DNA from: an uncultured Bacteroides sp.
GTDB lineage: Bacteria > Bacteroidota > Bacteroidia > Bacteroidales > Bacteroidaceae
DNA: 18,774 nucleotides
Reading direction: 5' to 3'
Assembly (NCBI RefSeq): GCF_900547205.1
Contig: NZ_URFY01000069.1
Coordinates: 1 to 18,774 of the forward strand
Shown: positions 7,389-15,810 of the stretch, in pieces
Layout: each line of letters opens with the position of its first letter
How positions within the stretch are numbered: the stretch's first letter is position 1
Translations under genes and position numbers: made by a program
The notes under the pieces: model-generated
What the model was told of the DNA's origin: nothing
What the model saw: the letters and a program-made list of their open reading frames with translations, nothing else
Database searches by the model: none

Positions 7389-7934
7389 TTAACGTTCTTC
7401 TTCAAAATCTTCTTCGAGCTCGTCCACTTTCCTTATACTCATTCTCCCGTCGGCAGTGACGGTGATGGAAAGTGGAACATACAAGTCTGTCTGTGGATAA
7501 CAGACGCTTGCCGCAAACACAATTCCCTGCGGGGTTGTCTTATCATACACGATGCCTTCCAGCACAGACTTCGACAGAAAGTCCGCATCTACTACGGACG
7601 AGAAATCGTTCTTTGTGAACGTTTTGTTGAGCACAGTTTCGCTGCCACGTGTCAGGCGCAGCACTATTTTATTATCCACATACGTATCGCCCATCTCATT
7701 CGACACATGAGGTAAACCTTCATCAGGAGTACGCGTAACCACCGAATGATATTCTTTCCCTTTGAATTTCATATCCATCTCGCTTTTGGAAGTTTGCATT
7801 CGTTGCAGCCCGTGAGCATCTACACTATCCATCTTTGCCAAAAGCGATTCATGCTCCGAACTTTGTTTTTTACCGCCACAAGCGGTTACAGCCACAGCCA
7901 ACGGCAACAAAAGCAGATATATCAGTTTTCTCAT
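7389..7934 (-). CDS. Small hypothetical lipoprotein (181 aa)
   Basis: Signal peptide MRKLIYLLLLPLAVAVTAC with Cys19 as lipid anchor. The next residues are GGKKQSS, with no acidic export tract, so the protein is probably anchored facing the periplasm, unlike its neighbour. The mature protein (about 19-181) looks beta-rich, with a segment KGKEYHSVVTRTPDEGLP and a C-terminal part LYVPLSITVTADGRMSIRKVD (split as YVPLSITVTADG and MSIRKV), then an acidic tail. It resembles Bacteroides conserved lipoproteins of the DUF4738 kind, but I am not sure of that family. It is separated from its neighbours by about 100 bases on each side and may be transcribed alone. Confidence 0.75.
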   Translation of the reverse strand: MRKLIYLLLLPLAVAVTACGGKKQSSEHESLLAKMDSVDAHGLQRMQTSKSEMDMKFKGKEYHSVVTRTPDEGLPHVSNEMGDTYVDNKIVLRLTRGSETVLNKTFTKNDFSSVVDADFLSKSVLEGIVYDKTTPQGIVFAASVCYPQTDLYVPLSITVTADGRMSIRKVDELEEDFEEER

Positions 7935-8015
7935 ACAAAAGTTTTCTGTTTATTAATAGGTAGCAAAGGAACAAAAAGAGCGTGATATTTACAAGTAAGA
8001 CTCAACTTTATTATA

Positions 8016-8047
8016 AATATCAGGCACAAAATTCTGTGCCTGATATT
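8016..8047 (-). terminator. Terminator after the EEP gene
   Basis: AATATCAGGCACA (8016-8028) and its perfect complement (8035-8047) form a 13-bp stem with a 6-base loop, 12 bases beyond the stop of the upstream enzyme gene. Minus-strand RNA continues with UAUAAUAAAG, a weak U-tract. It probably ends the trkH-trkA-EEP transcript. Confidence 0.65.
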
Positions 8048-8059
8048 CTTTACTTCCGA

Positions 8060-9091
8060 TTACTTACTGCTAAACGTAACCAGCAATCCTTTATGATCGG
8101 TAGGCCATACATCCAGCGGCAACAAGAATTCGTCTTTCGATGTTTCCATCACACGTTGAGCCTTCACAATAGAACTTTTAGGACCAAAGATAACGGCCTT
8201 CTTTGCTTTTAACCCTTTCCCTTTATAGAAAATAAAGTCAATCCGATCGCGCTCGTCCGCTTTCGGTGCCCATGTTATCTTTTCCGGAGTTTTCGCAAGG
8301 TTGTCAGAAGGATAAGTAAATCCGGGGTGAGTCAGAGGATTGGGATAAATCTTACGATAGCTATCCGTGAAACCGGCTTTCTCCAGTAATGTAGTGACCG
8401 TCCAAGGTACTACAAAGCCATTGTGGTCATACAGATTCTTATTTTTCTCTATCCAGTCGCGATGAGACGGTTCATTGAAGTCTCCTCCGATGATTACCTG
8501 ATAGCCATTCGCTAAGTCTTTCTCTGCCTGAGTAATGAACATACGGATGGCATCGTCGCGCTGAGAAGCAACATTCATCTTCAAAATCTCTTCTACCGAT
8601 GCAGGCAATGGGGTTTCTTTCCATGTAGAACCGTCATATCCGCGAGCATTATAATACGCACAATCCAAATAGTCAAGATGAGAAGTATAAACCGCCACTT
8701 TATGACCGTTCACCGAAGTAGTCAACCGGTAAATACTTCCATGATCGTCCTTTTCGGGGAAAACTGTCAAGGAGTCCGTTATGGGATGTTTGCTCAACAA
8801 TCCCGTGTCGTAACTGTAGAAAGAATAATACTTCAATCCTTTTTCCTGAAGCGAGGCACAGACACGGGCAGTGAAATTCGTGTTATGGTAGTTTCTCACT
8901 TCACTGAAAGTTACAAAATCCGGTTTCAGGCGGACAATCTCGTTCACAATAGCATCATAGCCACCCGGAACCATCGTTCCTTCCTGCCATACATTCCATT
9001 GTAACACAGTAAATTCAGTACTATTCTGGCTCTTTGCAGAAACAGAAATCAGCAACAAAAGTGTTGCAAATAGTAATTTGGTCAATCGCAT
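8060..9091 (-). CDS. Secreted endonuclease/exonuclease/phosphatase-family protein (343 aa)
   Basis: Metal-dependent phosphoesterase of the EEP (DNase I-like) superfamily with an N-terminal signal peptide (about 1-22, LLLLISVSAKSQ). Expected active-site residues are visible: Asn33 (LQWNVW), Glu64 (FSEVRN), Asp204 and Asn206 (GGDFNEPSH), the DRIDFIFYKG motif, and Asp332-His333 (PTDHKG). Substrates in this superfamily include nucleic acids, phosphoinositides, sphingomyelin and other phosphodiesters; the sequence does not tell which. Secretion makes a role in scavenging phosphate or in extracellular hydrolysis more likely than DNA repair. It begins 34 bases after the trkA stop on the same strand, with no clear promoter between, so it may be the third gene of the potassium operon, although a functional link is not obvious. 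Confidence 0.9.
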   Translation of the reverse strand: MRLTKLLFATLLLLISVSAKSQNSTEFTVLQWNVWQEGTMVPGGYDAIVNEIVRLKPDFVTFSEVRNYHNTNFTARVCASLQEKGLKYYSFYSYDTGLLSKHPITDSLTVFPEKDDHGSIYRLTTSVNGHKVAVYTSHLDYLDCAYYNARGYDGSTWKETPLPASVEEILKMNVASQRDDAIRMFITQAEKDLANGYQVIIGGDFNEPSHRDWIEKNKNLYDHNGFVVPWTVTTLLEKAGFTDSYRKIYPNPLTHPGFTYPSDNLAKTPEKITWAPKADERDRIDFIFYKGKGLKAKKAVIFGPKSSIVKAQRVMETSKDEFLLPLDVWPTDHKGLLVTFSSK

Positions 9092-9125
9092 TTTATTTAA
9101 ATTTTAAAGTTAAATGTTATCTGCA

Positions 9126-9812
9126 TCAAATAGCTTTCCAGAAAGCCTGAAAGTCGCGGTATTTGCCGTAACAAACTAATTCGTCCCCTTCGAGCACTTT
9201 CTCGTCTTCAGACAGTTCGTTCTTCACATGAAATTCCATCAAAGAAACTCCCAGGCAGTTGGTTATCTTATCCGCCCGTTTCAGCCCAATCAGCTTCAGG
9301 TGAAACTCTTCATTCAGATTCAGCTCGTTCACGAAATATCCCACAAACTTCTTGGGCACAGTGAATTTCACCACATAATACTCCTGATCGATGCGGAACG
9401 ACTCCATATTGGTTCCAAAATCCAATAGCTCTACCAGACTACGTGCTGCATCTTCCTCCGGTGTCAGGATTCTCTCCAAGCTGAAGGCTTCGAGCACCGA
9501 TTTGTGTACTCCGTCAATGGCGCGGGCATAGATATGGGCTACATTCTTTTGTTTCAGCAAAGCAACCACCCGGATAGACGCACCGAAATTTTCACCAATC
9601 GCTACAATAACCACATCTACACTATTGAGCGGAAGCACAGATAACGATTGCTCGTCTGTTGCATCAATGACGAATGCAGTAGCCACCTTATCCTTAATAC
9701 TGTCTACACGGCTCTCACTTATATCAGCACCTATCACTTCATGTCCCAATGCCGATAATTCTTCTGCCAACACATGGCCATAATTTCCTAAACCGATAAT
9801 AATATACTTCAT
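9126..9812 (-). CDS. TrkA/KtrA-type potassium uptake regulator (228 aa)
   Basis: Cytoplasmic regulatory subunit of a potassium transporter. The N-terminal RCK domain is a Rossmann fold with GLGNYG (7-12) and Asp30 at the end of the second strand, which would hold the adenosine ribose of NAD(H) or ATP/ADP. The C-terminal RCK_C domain spans about 140-225. The 228-residue length means one RCK pair, as in KtrA, and not the tandem pair of E. coli TrkA (about 458 residues); it should assemble as an octameric ring. It lies 5 bases after the transporter gene stop, so the pair is translated from one message. I use the broad name because TrkA and KtrA cannot be separated safely by eye. Confidence 0.95.
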   Translation of the reverse strand: MKYIIIGLGNYGHVLAEELSALGHEVIGADISESRVDSIKDKVATAFVIDATDEQSLSVLPLNSVDVVIVAIGENFGASIRVVALLKQKNVAHIYARAIDGVHKSVLEAFSLERILTPEEDAARSLVELLDFGTNMESFRIDQEYYVVKFTVPKKFVGYFVNELNLNEEFHLKLIGLKRADKITNCLGVSLMEFHVKNELSEDEKVLEGDELVCYGKYRDFQAFWKAI

Positions 9813-9817
9813 ATCTC

Positions 9818-11647
9818 TTAGTTTATTATTATGTTATCACTCGGATAACGATATTTTGTTTTCTTCTTTTGTTTAACAACTCCCAACATCAACGTTATCA
9901 ACCCGACACGACCGATAAACATCAACAGAGAAACCAATAACTTACTGGCATCGCACAAAGTAGGAGTCAGATTCAAACTGGAACCTACCGTACTGAGCGC
10001 AGAAACACATTCGAAAGTCAATGCCATTATGGAAGCTTTCGGCTCCAATATGGTCAGAATAAAGATAAAGAGGAAAAGAACTCCCAAAGACATCACTACC
10101 GTTGCATTGGAACGACGAATAGAATCATAAGACAATTCCCTGCCAAACACTTCCACCCGTTCCGTACCCCGCACCACGGCTACCAGATTCAAAACAACTA
10201 CCGCAAAAGCATTTACTTTCACACCACCTGCCGTAGACTGGGAACCACCGCCAATCCACATCAAAACCAGATAAACCAATATGGTCTGTACACTCAAAGT
10301 TGTCAGGTCTACACTACTGAACCCTGCTGTTCGGGGGCAGGTGGCATTGAAGAACGCCTGTGTCCACTTATCCGCCAACGACATACCAGCAAATGAACCG
10401 TTCCACTCAAAAGCAGCAATAGCCACCGTTCCTATCAGCAAGAGCAGAAAAGTCATTATCAGCACAATCTTCGTATTCAGGATATAAAGATGCTGCTTCT
10501 TATGTCTTTCAATCTTACGTGTACGGATAAATACCCAGAACCGACGGAGATGATACAGCACGATATCCTTGAAGTTGACCAGAATAGGAAAGCCTATTCC
10601 TCCCAGAATTATCAGCAGTGATATGGAAATGAACAACCAATTATGATTGGTCATCACCATCTGATTGCCCAAATTGCCGGGCAGCGTAGAGAAGCCCGCG
10701 TTACAGAAAGCTGAAATGGAGTGGAAAGCAGAAAAAGCAAATTCTTCGTGCAGATTCATTCCGAGCGTGCCATGAATGCTGAACCAGATGGACACCATAC
10801 CGATGCCCTCAATGACTAACGTAAATCCCAGTATATATAATAAGGTGGAAAATAAAGAACCCAAGGAATTGGAACTTACCATATCGCGCACCACCAACTG
10901 ATTGTACAACGAAGTGTTCCCCATAAAGAACATCGCAAAGAAGCTGGTGAGTGTCATCACTCCCAGTCCGCCAATCTGAATCAACAGGATAATCACCACC
11001 AAGCCGACGGAAGTGAAAGTGGTGGATACATCTACCGGAACCAATCCAGTGACACATACGGCGCTCGTAGCAGTAAACAACGAATCGACCCAAGTGATGC
11101 CGTTTACCGTACATCGCGGAAGCATCAGCAATCCCGTACCAATCAATATGATAGTTAAGAAACTGACAGCCAGAATTAAAGAAGGATTCGTTCGACGTCC
11201 AAGTAAACGCACCAATCCATTGGAAAGATTGAGGAAAGAGAAAACCATCATTACTATCAGATGATAAGCTTTCCCACTAAGAAACTCCCAGAATTGCAAG
11301 ATAGCACCTTCCTCCTGAGGTCGATTAAATATAACCGGAATCAGGGTCAGATATAACAATCCGCTCAGTATCCATGCCAATCGCCGGTAATTCTTCTTCG
11401 TATCTCTGTATTCAAGGGTTATATGCAGAGCTACATCAATCAGAAAAATAATCCATACTATCTTATATAGTATCTGTACTTTCTCTATTTCAACCGGAGA
11501 GAGAAGAAATCCCATTTCATAGACTACTCCACCTATCAGGAACAGAGATGCCAGATAGGTCAACGCTTCAATCAGACCCAAAATGATACGAATATACGGT
11601 CGTAGAAGCTTATTCTGATATAACAAGAACTTATGATAAATCTTCAT
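9818..11647 (-). CDS. TrkH/KtrB-family potassium transporter (609 aa)
   Basis: Integral membrane potassium uptake protein of the SKT superfamily. Four pore-loop repeats are visible in order: TSAVCVTGLVPVD, SISAFCNAGFSTLP, FNATCPRTAGFSSVD and VSALSTVGSSLNL, each with the filter glycine. An N-terminal extension of about 150 residues with several extra hydrophobic helices precedes the core, making it longer than E. coli TrkH (483 residues) or KtrB. A QSTAGGVKVNAF segment after the third repeat matches the conserved intramembrane loop region. Function: sodium- or proton-linked, or channel-like, potassium entry gated by the TrkA/KtrA protein encoded 5 bases downstream. A putative promoter lies in the divergent region shared with the trpB-like gene. 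Confidence 0.95.
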   Translation of the reverse strand: MKIYHKFLLYQNKLLRPYIRIILGLIEALTYLASLFLIGGVVYEMGFLLSPVEIEKVQILYKIVWIIFLIDVALHITLEYRDTKKNYRRLAWILSGLLYLTLIPVIFNRPQEEGAILQFWEFLSGKAYHLIVMMVFSFLNLSNGLVRLLGRRTNPSLILAVSFLTIILIGTGLLMLPRCTVNGITWVDSLFTATSAVCVTGLVPVDVSTTFTSVGLVVIILLIQIGGLGVMTLTSFFAMFFMGNTSLYNQLVVRDMVSSNSLGSLFSTLLYILGFTLVIEGIGMVSIWFSIHGTLGMNLHEEFAFSAFHSISAFCNAGFSTLPGNLGNQMVMTNHNWLFISISLLIILGGIGFPILVNFKDIVLYHLRRFWVFIRTRKIERHKKQHLYILNTKIVLIMTFLLLLIGTVAIAAFEWNGSFAGMSLADKWTQAFFNATCPRTAGFSSVDLTTLSVQTILVYLVLMWIGGGSQSTAGGVKVNAFAVVVLNLVAVVRGTERVEVFGRELSYDSIRRSNATVVMSLGVLFLFIFILTILEPKASIMALTFECVSALSTVGSSLNLTPTLCDASKLLVSLLMFIGRVGLITLMLGVVKQKKKTKYRYPSDNIIIN

Positions 11648-11673
11648 GCCATGTTTTTTTTACAAAAGCCGTG

Positions 11674-11681
11674 CAAACTTA
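11674..11681 (-). promoter_or_regulatory. Putative trkH promoter (-7 box)
   Basis: The minus strand reads TAAGTTTG, matching TAnnTTTG, 26 bases before the ATG. A TTTG at 11700-11697 is 15 bases upstream, shorter than the usual 19-21. Confidence 0.45.
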
Positions 11682-11745
11682 ACTAAAATAACAATTCAAA
11701 GCGATTCTTTGTTGACATAATTATCCTAATATTAAAAATTTTGTC

Positions 11746-11753
11746 TATTTTTG
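11746..11753 (+). promoter_or_regulatory. Putative trpB2 promoter (-7 box)
   Basis: TATTTTTG fits TAnnTTTG and lies 28 bases before the trpB-like ATG. No good TTTG -33 box is at standard spacing. It is divergent from the trkH promoter. Confidence 0.45.
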
Positions 11754-11781
11754 GCAGCAGAAAACTAATAACCACAATATT

Positions 11782-13152
11782 ATGAGTGAGAAAAAGAAAC
11801 GGTATATCCTACCGGAAGAAGAAATTCCACATTACTGGTACAACATTCAGGCAGATATGGTTAACAAGCCCATGCCGCCATTGCATCCCGGAACCAAACA
11901 AGAACTGAAAGCAGAAGATTTATATCCGATTTTTGCTAAAGAACTCTGTCATCAGGAACTGAATCAGACTGATGCATGGATTGAAATACCGGAAGAAGTG
12001 CGCGAGATGTACAAATATTATCGAAGCACTCCGCTGGTTCGTGCCTACGGACTGGAGAAAGCAATCGGGACCCCGGCTCATATCTATTTCAAGAATGAAA
12101 GTGTTAGTCCTATCGGTTCTCATAAGTTAAACTCTGCACTGGCGCAAGCTTATTACTGCAAAGAAGAAGGCGTTACCAATATAACCACTGAAACCGGTGC
12201 CGGACAATGGGGCGCTGCCCTTTCTTACGCAGCCAAAGTCTTCGGACTAGAAGCGGCCGTTTATCAGGTAAAAATCAGCTACGAACAGAAACCTTACCGT
12301 CGCAGCATCATGCAGACTTTCGGTGCGCAGGTGACTGCTTCTCCATCTATGTCTACCCGTGCCGGAAAAGATATCATTACTGCACATCCCAACTATCAAG
12401 GCTCATTGGGAACAGCCATCTCGGAAGCTATCGAACTGGCACAAATGACACCTAACTGCAAGTATACACTCGGCTCAGTGCTTAGCCATGTCACTCTTCA
12501 CCAGACAATTATCGGTCTGGAAGCTGAGAAGCAAATGGAGATGGCAGGCGAATATCCGGATGTAGTAATCGGTTGTTTCGGTGGTGGTTCCAACTTCGGC
12601 GGTATTTCTTTCCCTTTTATGCGTCACAACATACTGGAAGGTAAGAAAACCCGTTTCGTTGCTGCCGAACCTGCTTCTTGCCCCAAACTGACCCGCGGTA
12701 AGTTCCAATACGACTTTGGCGACGAAGCTGGATACACCCCGCTACTTCCTATGTTTACTTTGGGACACAATTTCGCTCCGGCTCATATTCATGCCGGCGG
12801 ACTTCGCTATCACGGTGCAGGCGTTATCGTTTCGCAATTGCTCAAAGACGGCTTGATGGAAGCAGTGGATATACAGCAGTTGGAATCCTTTGAAGCCGGC
12901 TGCCTGTTTGCACAGATGGAAGGCATTATCCCGGCTCCGGAATCTTGCCACGCCATTGCAGCAGCCATCCGCGAAGCAAAGAAGTGCAAAGAAACAGGAG
13001 AAGAAAAAGTAATCCTGTTCAACCTTTCGGGACATGGACTCATTGATATGCCTTCTTATGATAAATACTTATCCGGCGATTTGGTTAACTATTCATTGAC
13101 CGATGAGGATATTCAGAAGAACTTGGACGAAATAGGTGATTTATCAAAATAA
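11782..13152 (+). CDS. TrpB2-type tryptophan synthase beta chain (456 aa)
   Basis: PLP enzyme of the TrpB2 class, which joins indole and L-serine to give L-tryptophan (EC 4.2.1.20). The PLP lysine is Lys115 in IGSHKLNSA, Glu137 in TETGAGQWG is the catalytic carboxylate, and GGGSNFGG (267 onward) is the phosphate-binding loop. The long N-terminal extension (PEEEIPHYWYNI... MPPLHPGT) and the 456-residue length distinguish TrpB2 from the roughly 395-residue TrpB1. No trpA or other trp gene is adjacent, so it is a stand-alone copy; TrpB2 proteins lack the usual tight TrpA interface and may salvage free indole, plentiful in the gut. The link to indole salvage is inference. nfo follows after 21 bases, with no visible promoter between, so the two are probably cotranscribed. 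Confidence 0.95.
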   Translation: MSEKKKRYILPEEEIPHYWYNIQADMVNKPMPPLHPGTKQELKAEDLYPIFAKELCHQELNQTDAWIEIPEEVREMYKYYRSTPLVRAYGLEKAIGTPAHIYFKNESVSPIGSHKLNSALAQAYYCKEEGVTNITTETGAGQWGAALSYAAKVFGLEAAVYQVKISYEQKPYRRSIMQTFGAQVTASPSMSTRAGKDIITAHPNYQGSLGTAISEAIELAQMTPNCKYTLGSVLSHVTLHQTIIGLEAEKQMEMAGEYPDVVIGCFGGGSNFGGISFPFMRHNILEGKKTRFVAAEPASCPKLTRGKFQYDFGDEAGYTPLLPMFTLGHNFAPAHIHAGGLRYHGAGVIVSQLLKDGLMEAVDIQQLESFEAGCLFAQMEGIIPAPESCHAIAAAIREAKKCKETGEEKVILFNLSGHGLIDMPSYDKYLSGDLVNYSLTDEDIQKNLDEIGDLSK

Positions 13153-13173
13153 GGTTCTTGATTTCAAAAAGAA

Positions 13174-14010
13174 ATGAATAATAAACATATCGGAGCACAC
13201 GTAAGCGCATCCGGCGGAGTGGAACACGCTCCAGTCAATGCGCACGAAATAGGAGCAAATGCTTTTGCTCTGTTCACCAAGAACCAACGCCAATGGGTGA
13301 GCAAACCATTGACTGATGACAGCATCCGCCTTTTTAAGGAGAACTGCGACAAGTACGACCTCAAACCGGAGTATATACTGCCCCATGATAGTTATCTTAT
13401 CAACTTGGGACATCCCGACGGAGAGGGACTTGAGAAGAGCCGCGCTGCATTTCTGGACGAGATGCAGCGGTGTGAACAGCTTGGTTTGAAACTTCTGAAT
13501 TTCCATCCCGGCAGCACGCTCAACAAAATTTCCGTTGAAGATTGCCTGACGCTTATTGCGGAAAGCATTAATTTGACGTTGGCAAAGACGAAAGGAGTAA
13601 CTGCCGTTATCGAAAATACTGCCGGACAAGGCAGCAATCTGGGAAGTGAGTTTTGGCAACTGAAATACATCATCGACCGGGTGGAAGATAAAAGCCGGGT
13701 AGGCGTATGTCTGGATACTTGCCACACATTTACGGCAGGGTATGACTTGGCGAACGATTATGATAAGGTGTTCGATGAATTTGAGAAAGAAGTGGGATTC
13801 AGTTATCTGCGCGGTATGCACCTCAATGATTCTAAAAAGCCTATGGGCAGCCATGTTGACAGGCATGACAGCATTGGAGAAGGATTTATAGGAAAGGGAT
13901 TCTTTGAAAGGTTGATGAAAGATTCGAGATTCGATAATATGCCGCTTATTCTTGAAACGCCGGATGAAAGCAAATGGGCGGAAGAGATTGCATGGCTGAG
14001 AAGCATCTAA
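13174..14010 (+). CDS. nfo: Endonuclease IV (278 aa)
   Basis: Apurinic/apyrimidinic endonuclease of base excision repair, cutting 5' of abasic sites and removing 3' blocking groups. It is a TIM-barrel enzyme with three zinc ions, and all nine metal ligands are present: His71, His111, Glu147, Asp181, His184, His216, Asp229, His231 and Glu261. Motifs NFHPGS, VIENTAGQG, CLDTCH, HLNDSK and LILETPDE are in order, and the last four ligands even share E. coli numbering. Length is normal (E. coli 285). It follows the trpB2 gene by 21 bases and is closed by a strong terminator. Confidence 0.97.
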   Translation: MNNKHIGAHVSASGGVEHAPVNAHEIGANAFALFTKNQRQWVSKPLTDDSIRLFKENCDKYDLKPEYILPHDSYLINLGHPDGEGLEKSRAAFLDEMQRCEQLGLKLLNFHPGSTLNKISVEDCLTLIAESINLTLAKTKGVTAVIENTAGQGSNLGSEFWQLKYIIDRVEDKSRVGVCLDTCHTFTAGYDLANDYDKVFDEFEKEVGFSYLRGMHLNDSKKPMGSHVDRHDSIGEGFIGKGFFERLMKDSRFDNMPLILETPDESKWAEEIAWLRSI

Positions 14011-14012
14011 CG

Positions 14013-14044
14013 AAAGCCGGAAGTTAATAGTAGCTTCCGGCTTT
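14013..14044. terminator. Bidirectional terminator between nfo and the CLC gene
   Basis: AAAGCCGGAAG (14013-14023) with its perfect complement at 14034-14044 and a 10-base loop, followed by TTT on the plus strand. It begins just after the nfo stop, and its T-run overlaps the stop codon of the convergent CLC gene (14046-14048). It serves nfo clearly and may serve the CLC gene as well. Confidence 0.85.
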
Positions 14045-14045
14045 T

Positions 14046-15617
14046 TTAATAAATATTCGCCATACTAACCAATGGCTCATACAGCTTCTCGATATCTTGC
14101 GAATCCATTTCTATCTGTACCTGATCTCCGGGAACCAACTTCTGCCCGGTGGGAGGAATGTCCTTTCTATCCCGATGGATGCTGATTATCAAACAGCGTT
14201 CGGGCAAGAGCAATTCACTGACTTGCTTTCCGTCGAAATAAGAACCACTCATGATTTCTACCGATAGCGTATAGCGCTTTTCTTCCTGAAAGTCGGGAGC
14301 GTTTATCATATCTTCATACAGAGTCACATTGAACGGTTTAATCTGTAGCATTTCCGTGAAATAATAGGTCAGTCCTCCAACCACAATGGAGGGGTAAAAG
14401 ACTTCCAGATGACCTGTTATCTCGGTTATCAATACAATAGCCGTCAGCGGGGTGCGGATTACCGCAACCAGAAATGCCGACATACAAATCAACATGATAT
14501 AGCTGATATTCTCGTAGGCTATCATTCCCTGCTGAACCATTATCAATGCAACAATTTGCCCGATAAGCCCTCCGGTGACTAATGTGGGGATGAAACTACC
14601 TCCGGGCAATCCCGAAGAGAAGGAAAATATACTAAAAACAAAGTGCAGCAGCATCATGCCTACAATCCAAAGAATATGCGTATCCGGCTGCATCGCCTGC
14701 GAAAGCAGAAACTGTTCTCCCCCACCCGTCAAATTGACTTCTGCCAGCGAAATCAGAAAAGCGATGAAGAGCAAGTATAGCATCTTCACACAGACGGGAT
14801 GCTTGATAGCAGGATATATCTGTTTGAAACGAAGTGTGGTGGCGCAGAATAGTTTTCCTGAAATGGAAACCACGGCAGCCAATAGAAGGAATAGCTTCAC
14901 TTGCGACCAGAAGGTCATTCCCGGTGCCAGGGCGTCGATACGGAAGTAAGGATTCATCGGGAAAATCCAACTGGCTACCCCACCGGCAACGACTCCTGCC
15001 AACAACGTGGTGATAGCAGTTTTAGGAGCATCAAACCGTTCTATCGACTCGATTACCAGCAACGACGAAGCCAACGGAGCCGCAAATGCAGCCGCCAGCC
15101 CCGCTCCTGCTCCTGCCGCCAATAGCTGTTTGCGCTCTCCCGCGAGCACCCTACCCCACTTGGAAACAAGGCAGCCCACGTACGAACCGATTTGGACGGA
15201 AGGTCCTTCGCGACCCAAAGAGAGTCCGGTGCTGAGTGCAAGCACTCCGCCTACAAACTTGGATATCAGTTCGATGAAAGGATGCTTATAGGTTATTCTT
15301 CCGTTGATTACCCCACGAGTCTGCGGAATACCTCCTCCGGTAATCAGCGGCATCTTCTTTACTAACCAAGACACAAAGATAAGTATCCCCCACATCAACA
15401 GAAACAGGGGGAGATACCAATACCACTTGGGATGTGAATCAAAGAATTGATAGCGAAGATTGAAGAATAGTTGGAGCAGATAGTGGTAGGGCACAGCTAT
15501 CAGTCCTGTCAGTAATCCAACGAAGATACTGACAAAGTAAAGCCGCGCATCGATCAACTTGAGTTTGAAGATTCGCCAGTTTCCTTTATCTTTTATGTTT
15601 TCTATCCATCGAGACAT
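14046..15617 (-). CDS. CLC chloride channel/antiporter with TrkA_C tail (523 aa)
   Basis: CLC-family anion transporter in the inner membrane. Family motifs appear in order: GGGIP (94-98, GSGIP in E. coli), GREGP (135-139) with gating Glu137, GLPGGSFIP (336-344) and a C-terminal Tyr434 near the place of the central tyrosine. Ungapped alignment around APLASSLLVIES (180-191) puts Glu190 at E. coli Glu202 and Ser191 at Glu203, the internal proton glutamate. The central serine of GSGIP is Gly95. After the membrane part, about 449-520 (YTLSVEIMSG...LVPGDQVQIEM) reads as a TrkA_C/RCK_C ligand-binding domain. It may move chloride or another anion, perhaps without standard proton coupling. It is convergent with nfo; the start is the ATG at 15617. 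Confidence 0.95.
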   Translation of the reverse strand: MSRWIENIKDKGNWRIFKLKLIDARLYFVSIFVGLLTGLIAVPYHYLLQLFFNLRYQFFDSHPKWYWYLPLFLLMWGILIFVSWLVKKMPLITGGGIPQTRGVINGRITYKHPFIELISKFVGGVLALSTGLSLGREGPSVQIGSYVGCLVSKWGRVLAGERKQLLAAGAGAGLAAAFAAPLASSLLVIESIERFDAPKTAITTLLAGVVAGGVASWIFPMNPYFRIDALAPGMTFWSQVKLFLLLAAVVSISGKLFCATTLRFKQIYPAIKHPVCVKMLYLLFIAFLISLAEVNLTGGGEQFLLSQAMQPDTHILWIVGMMLLHFVFSIFSFSSGLPGGSFIPTLVTGGLIGQIVALIMVQQGMIAYENISYIMLICMSAFLVAVIRTPLTAIVLITEITGHLEVFYPSIVVGGLTYYFTEMLQIKPFNVTLYEDMINAPDFQEEKRYTLSVEIMSGSYFDGKQVSELLLPERCLIISIHRDRKDIPPTGQKLVPGDQVQIEMDSQDIEKLYEPLVSMANIY

Positions 15618-15727
15618 CCGCTAGGTTTTCATTGTTTTTTAACGTATTCCCTACAACAATCAAAACCTTAATGTGGTTGCGGACAAATGGGATTTTTATT
15701 TGCGTTATCGTTTCATGATAAAGTAAA

Positions 15728-15800
15728 AAGGCTGTCTAAAAAGTCAGTAGTATCTTCAATTCCCCTCCTTCGGGAAGCTACTGACTTTTTAAACAGCCTT
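15728..15800 (-). terminator. Long 23-bp stem terminator after the Spy-like gene
   Basis: Arms 15728-15750 and 15778-15800 match over 23 bases with one exception, which is a U-G pair in minus-strand RNA and a C-A mismatch in plus-strand RNA. The 27-base loop contains a second small stem (TTCCC with GGGAA). Minus-strand RNA ends in GCCUUUUUAC, a good U-tract. It terminates the sigma operon, 10 bases after its last stop. The length suggests it may also be a dispersed repeat. Confidence 0.75.
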
Positions 15801-15810
15801 ATGGATGTAG

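Noticed and set aside
7964..7995. CTTG-N20-TTCCTTTG as promoter of the 7389-7934 lipoprotein gene
   Set aside because: Both boxes deviate from the TTTG / TAnnTTTG consensus; possible, but too weak to list as a feature.
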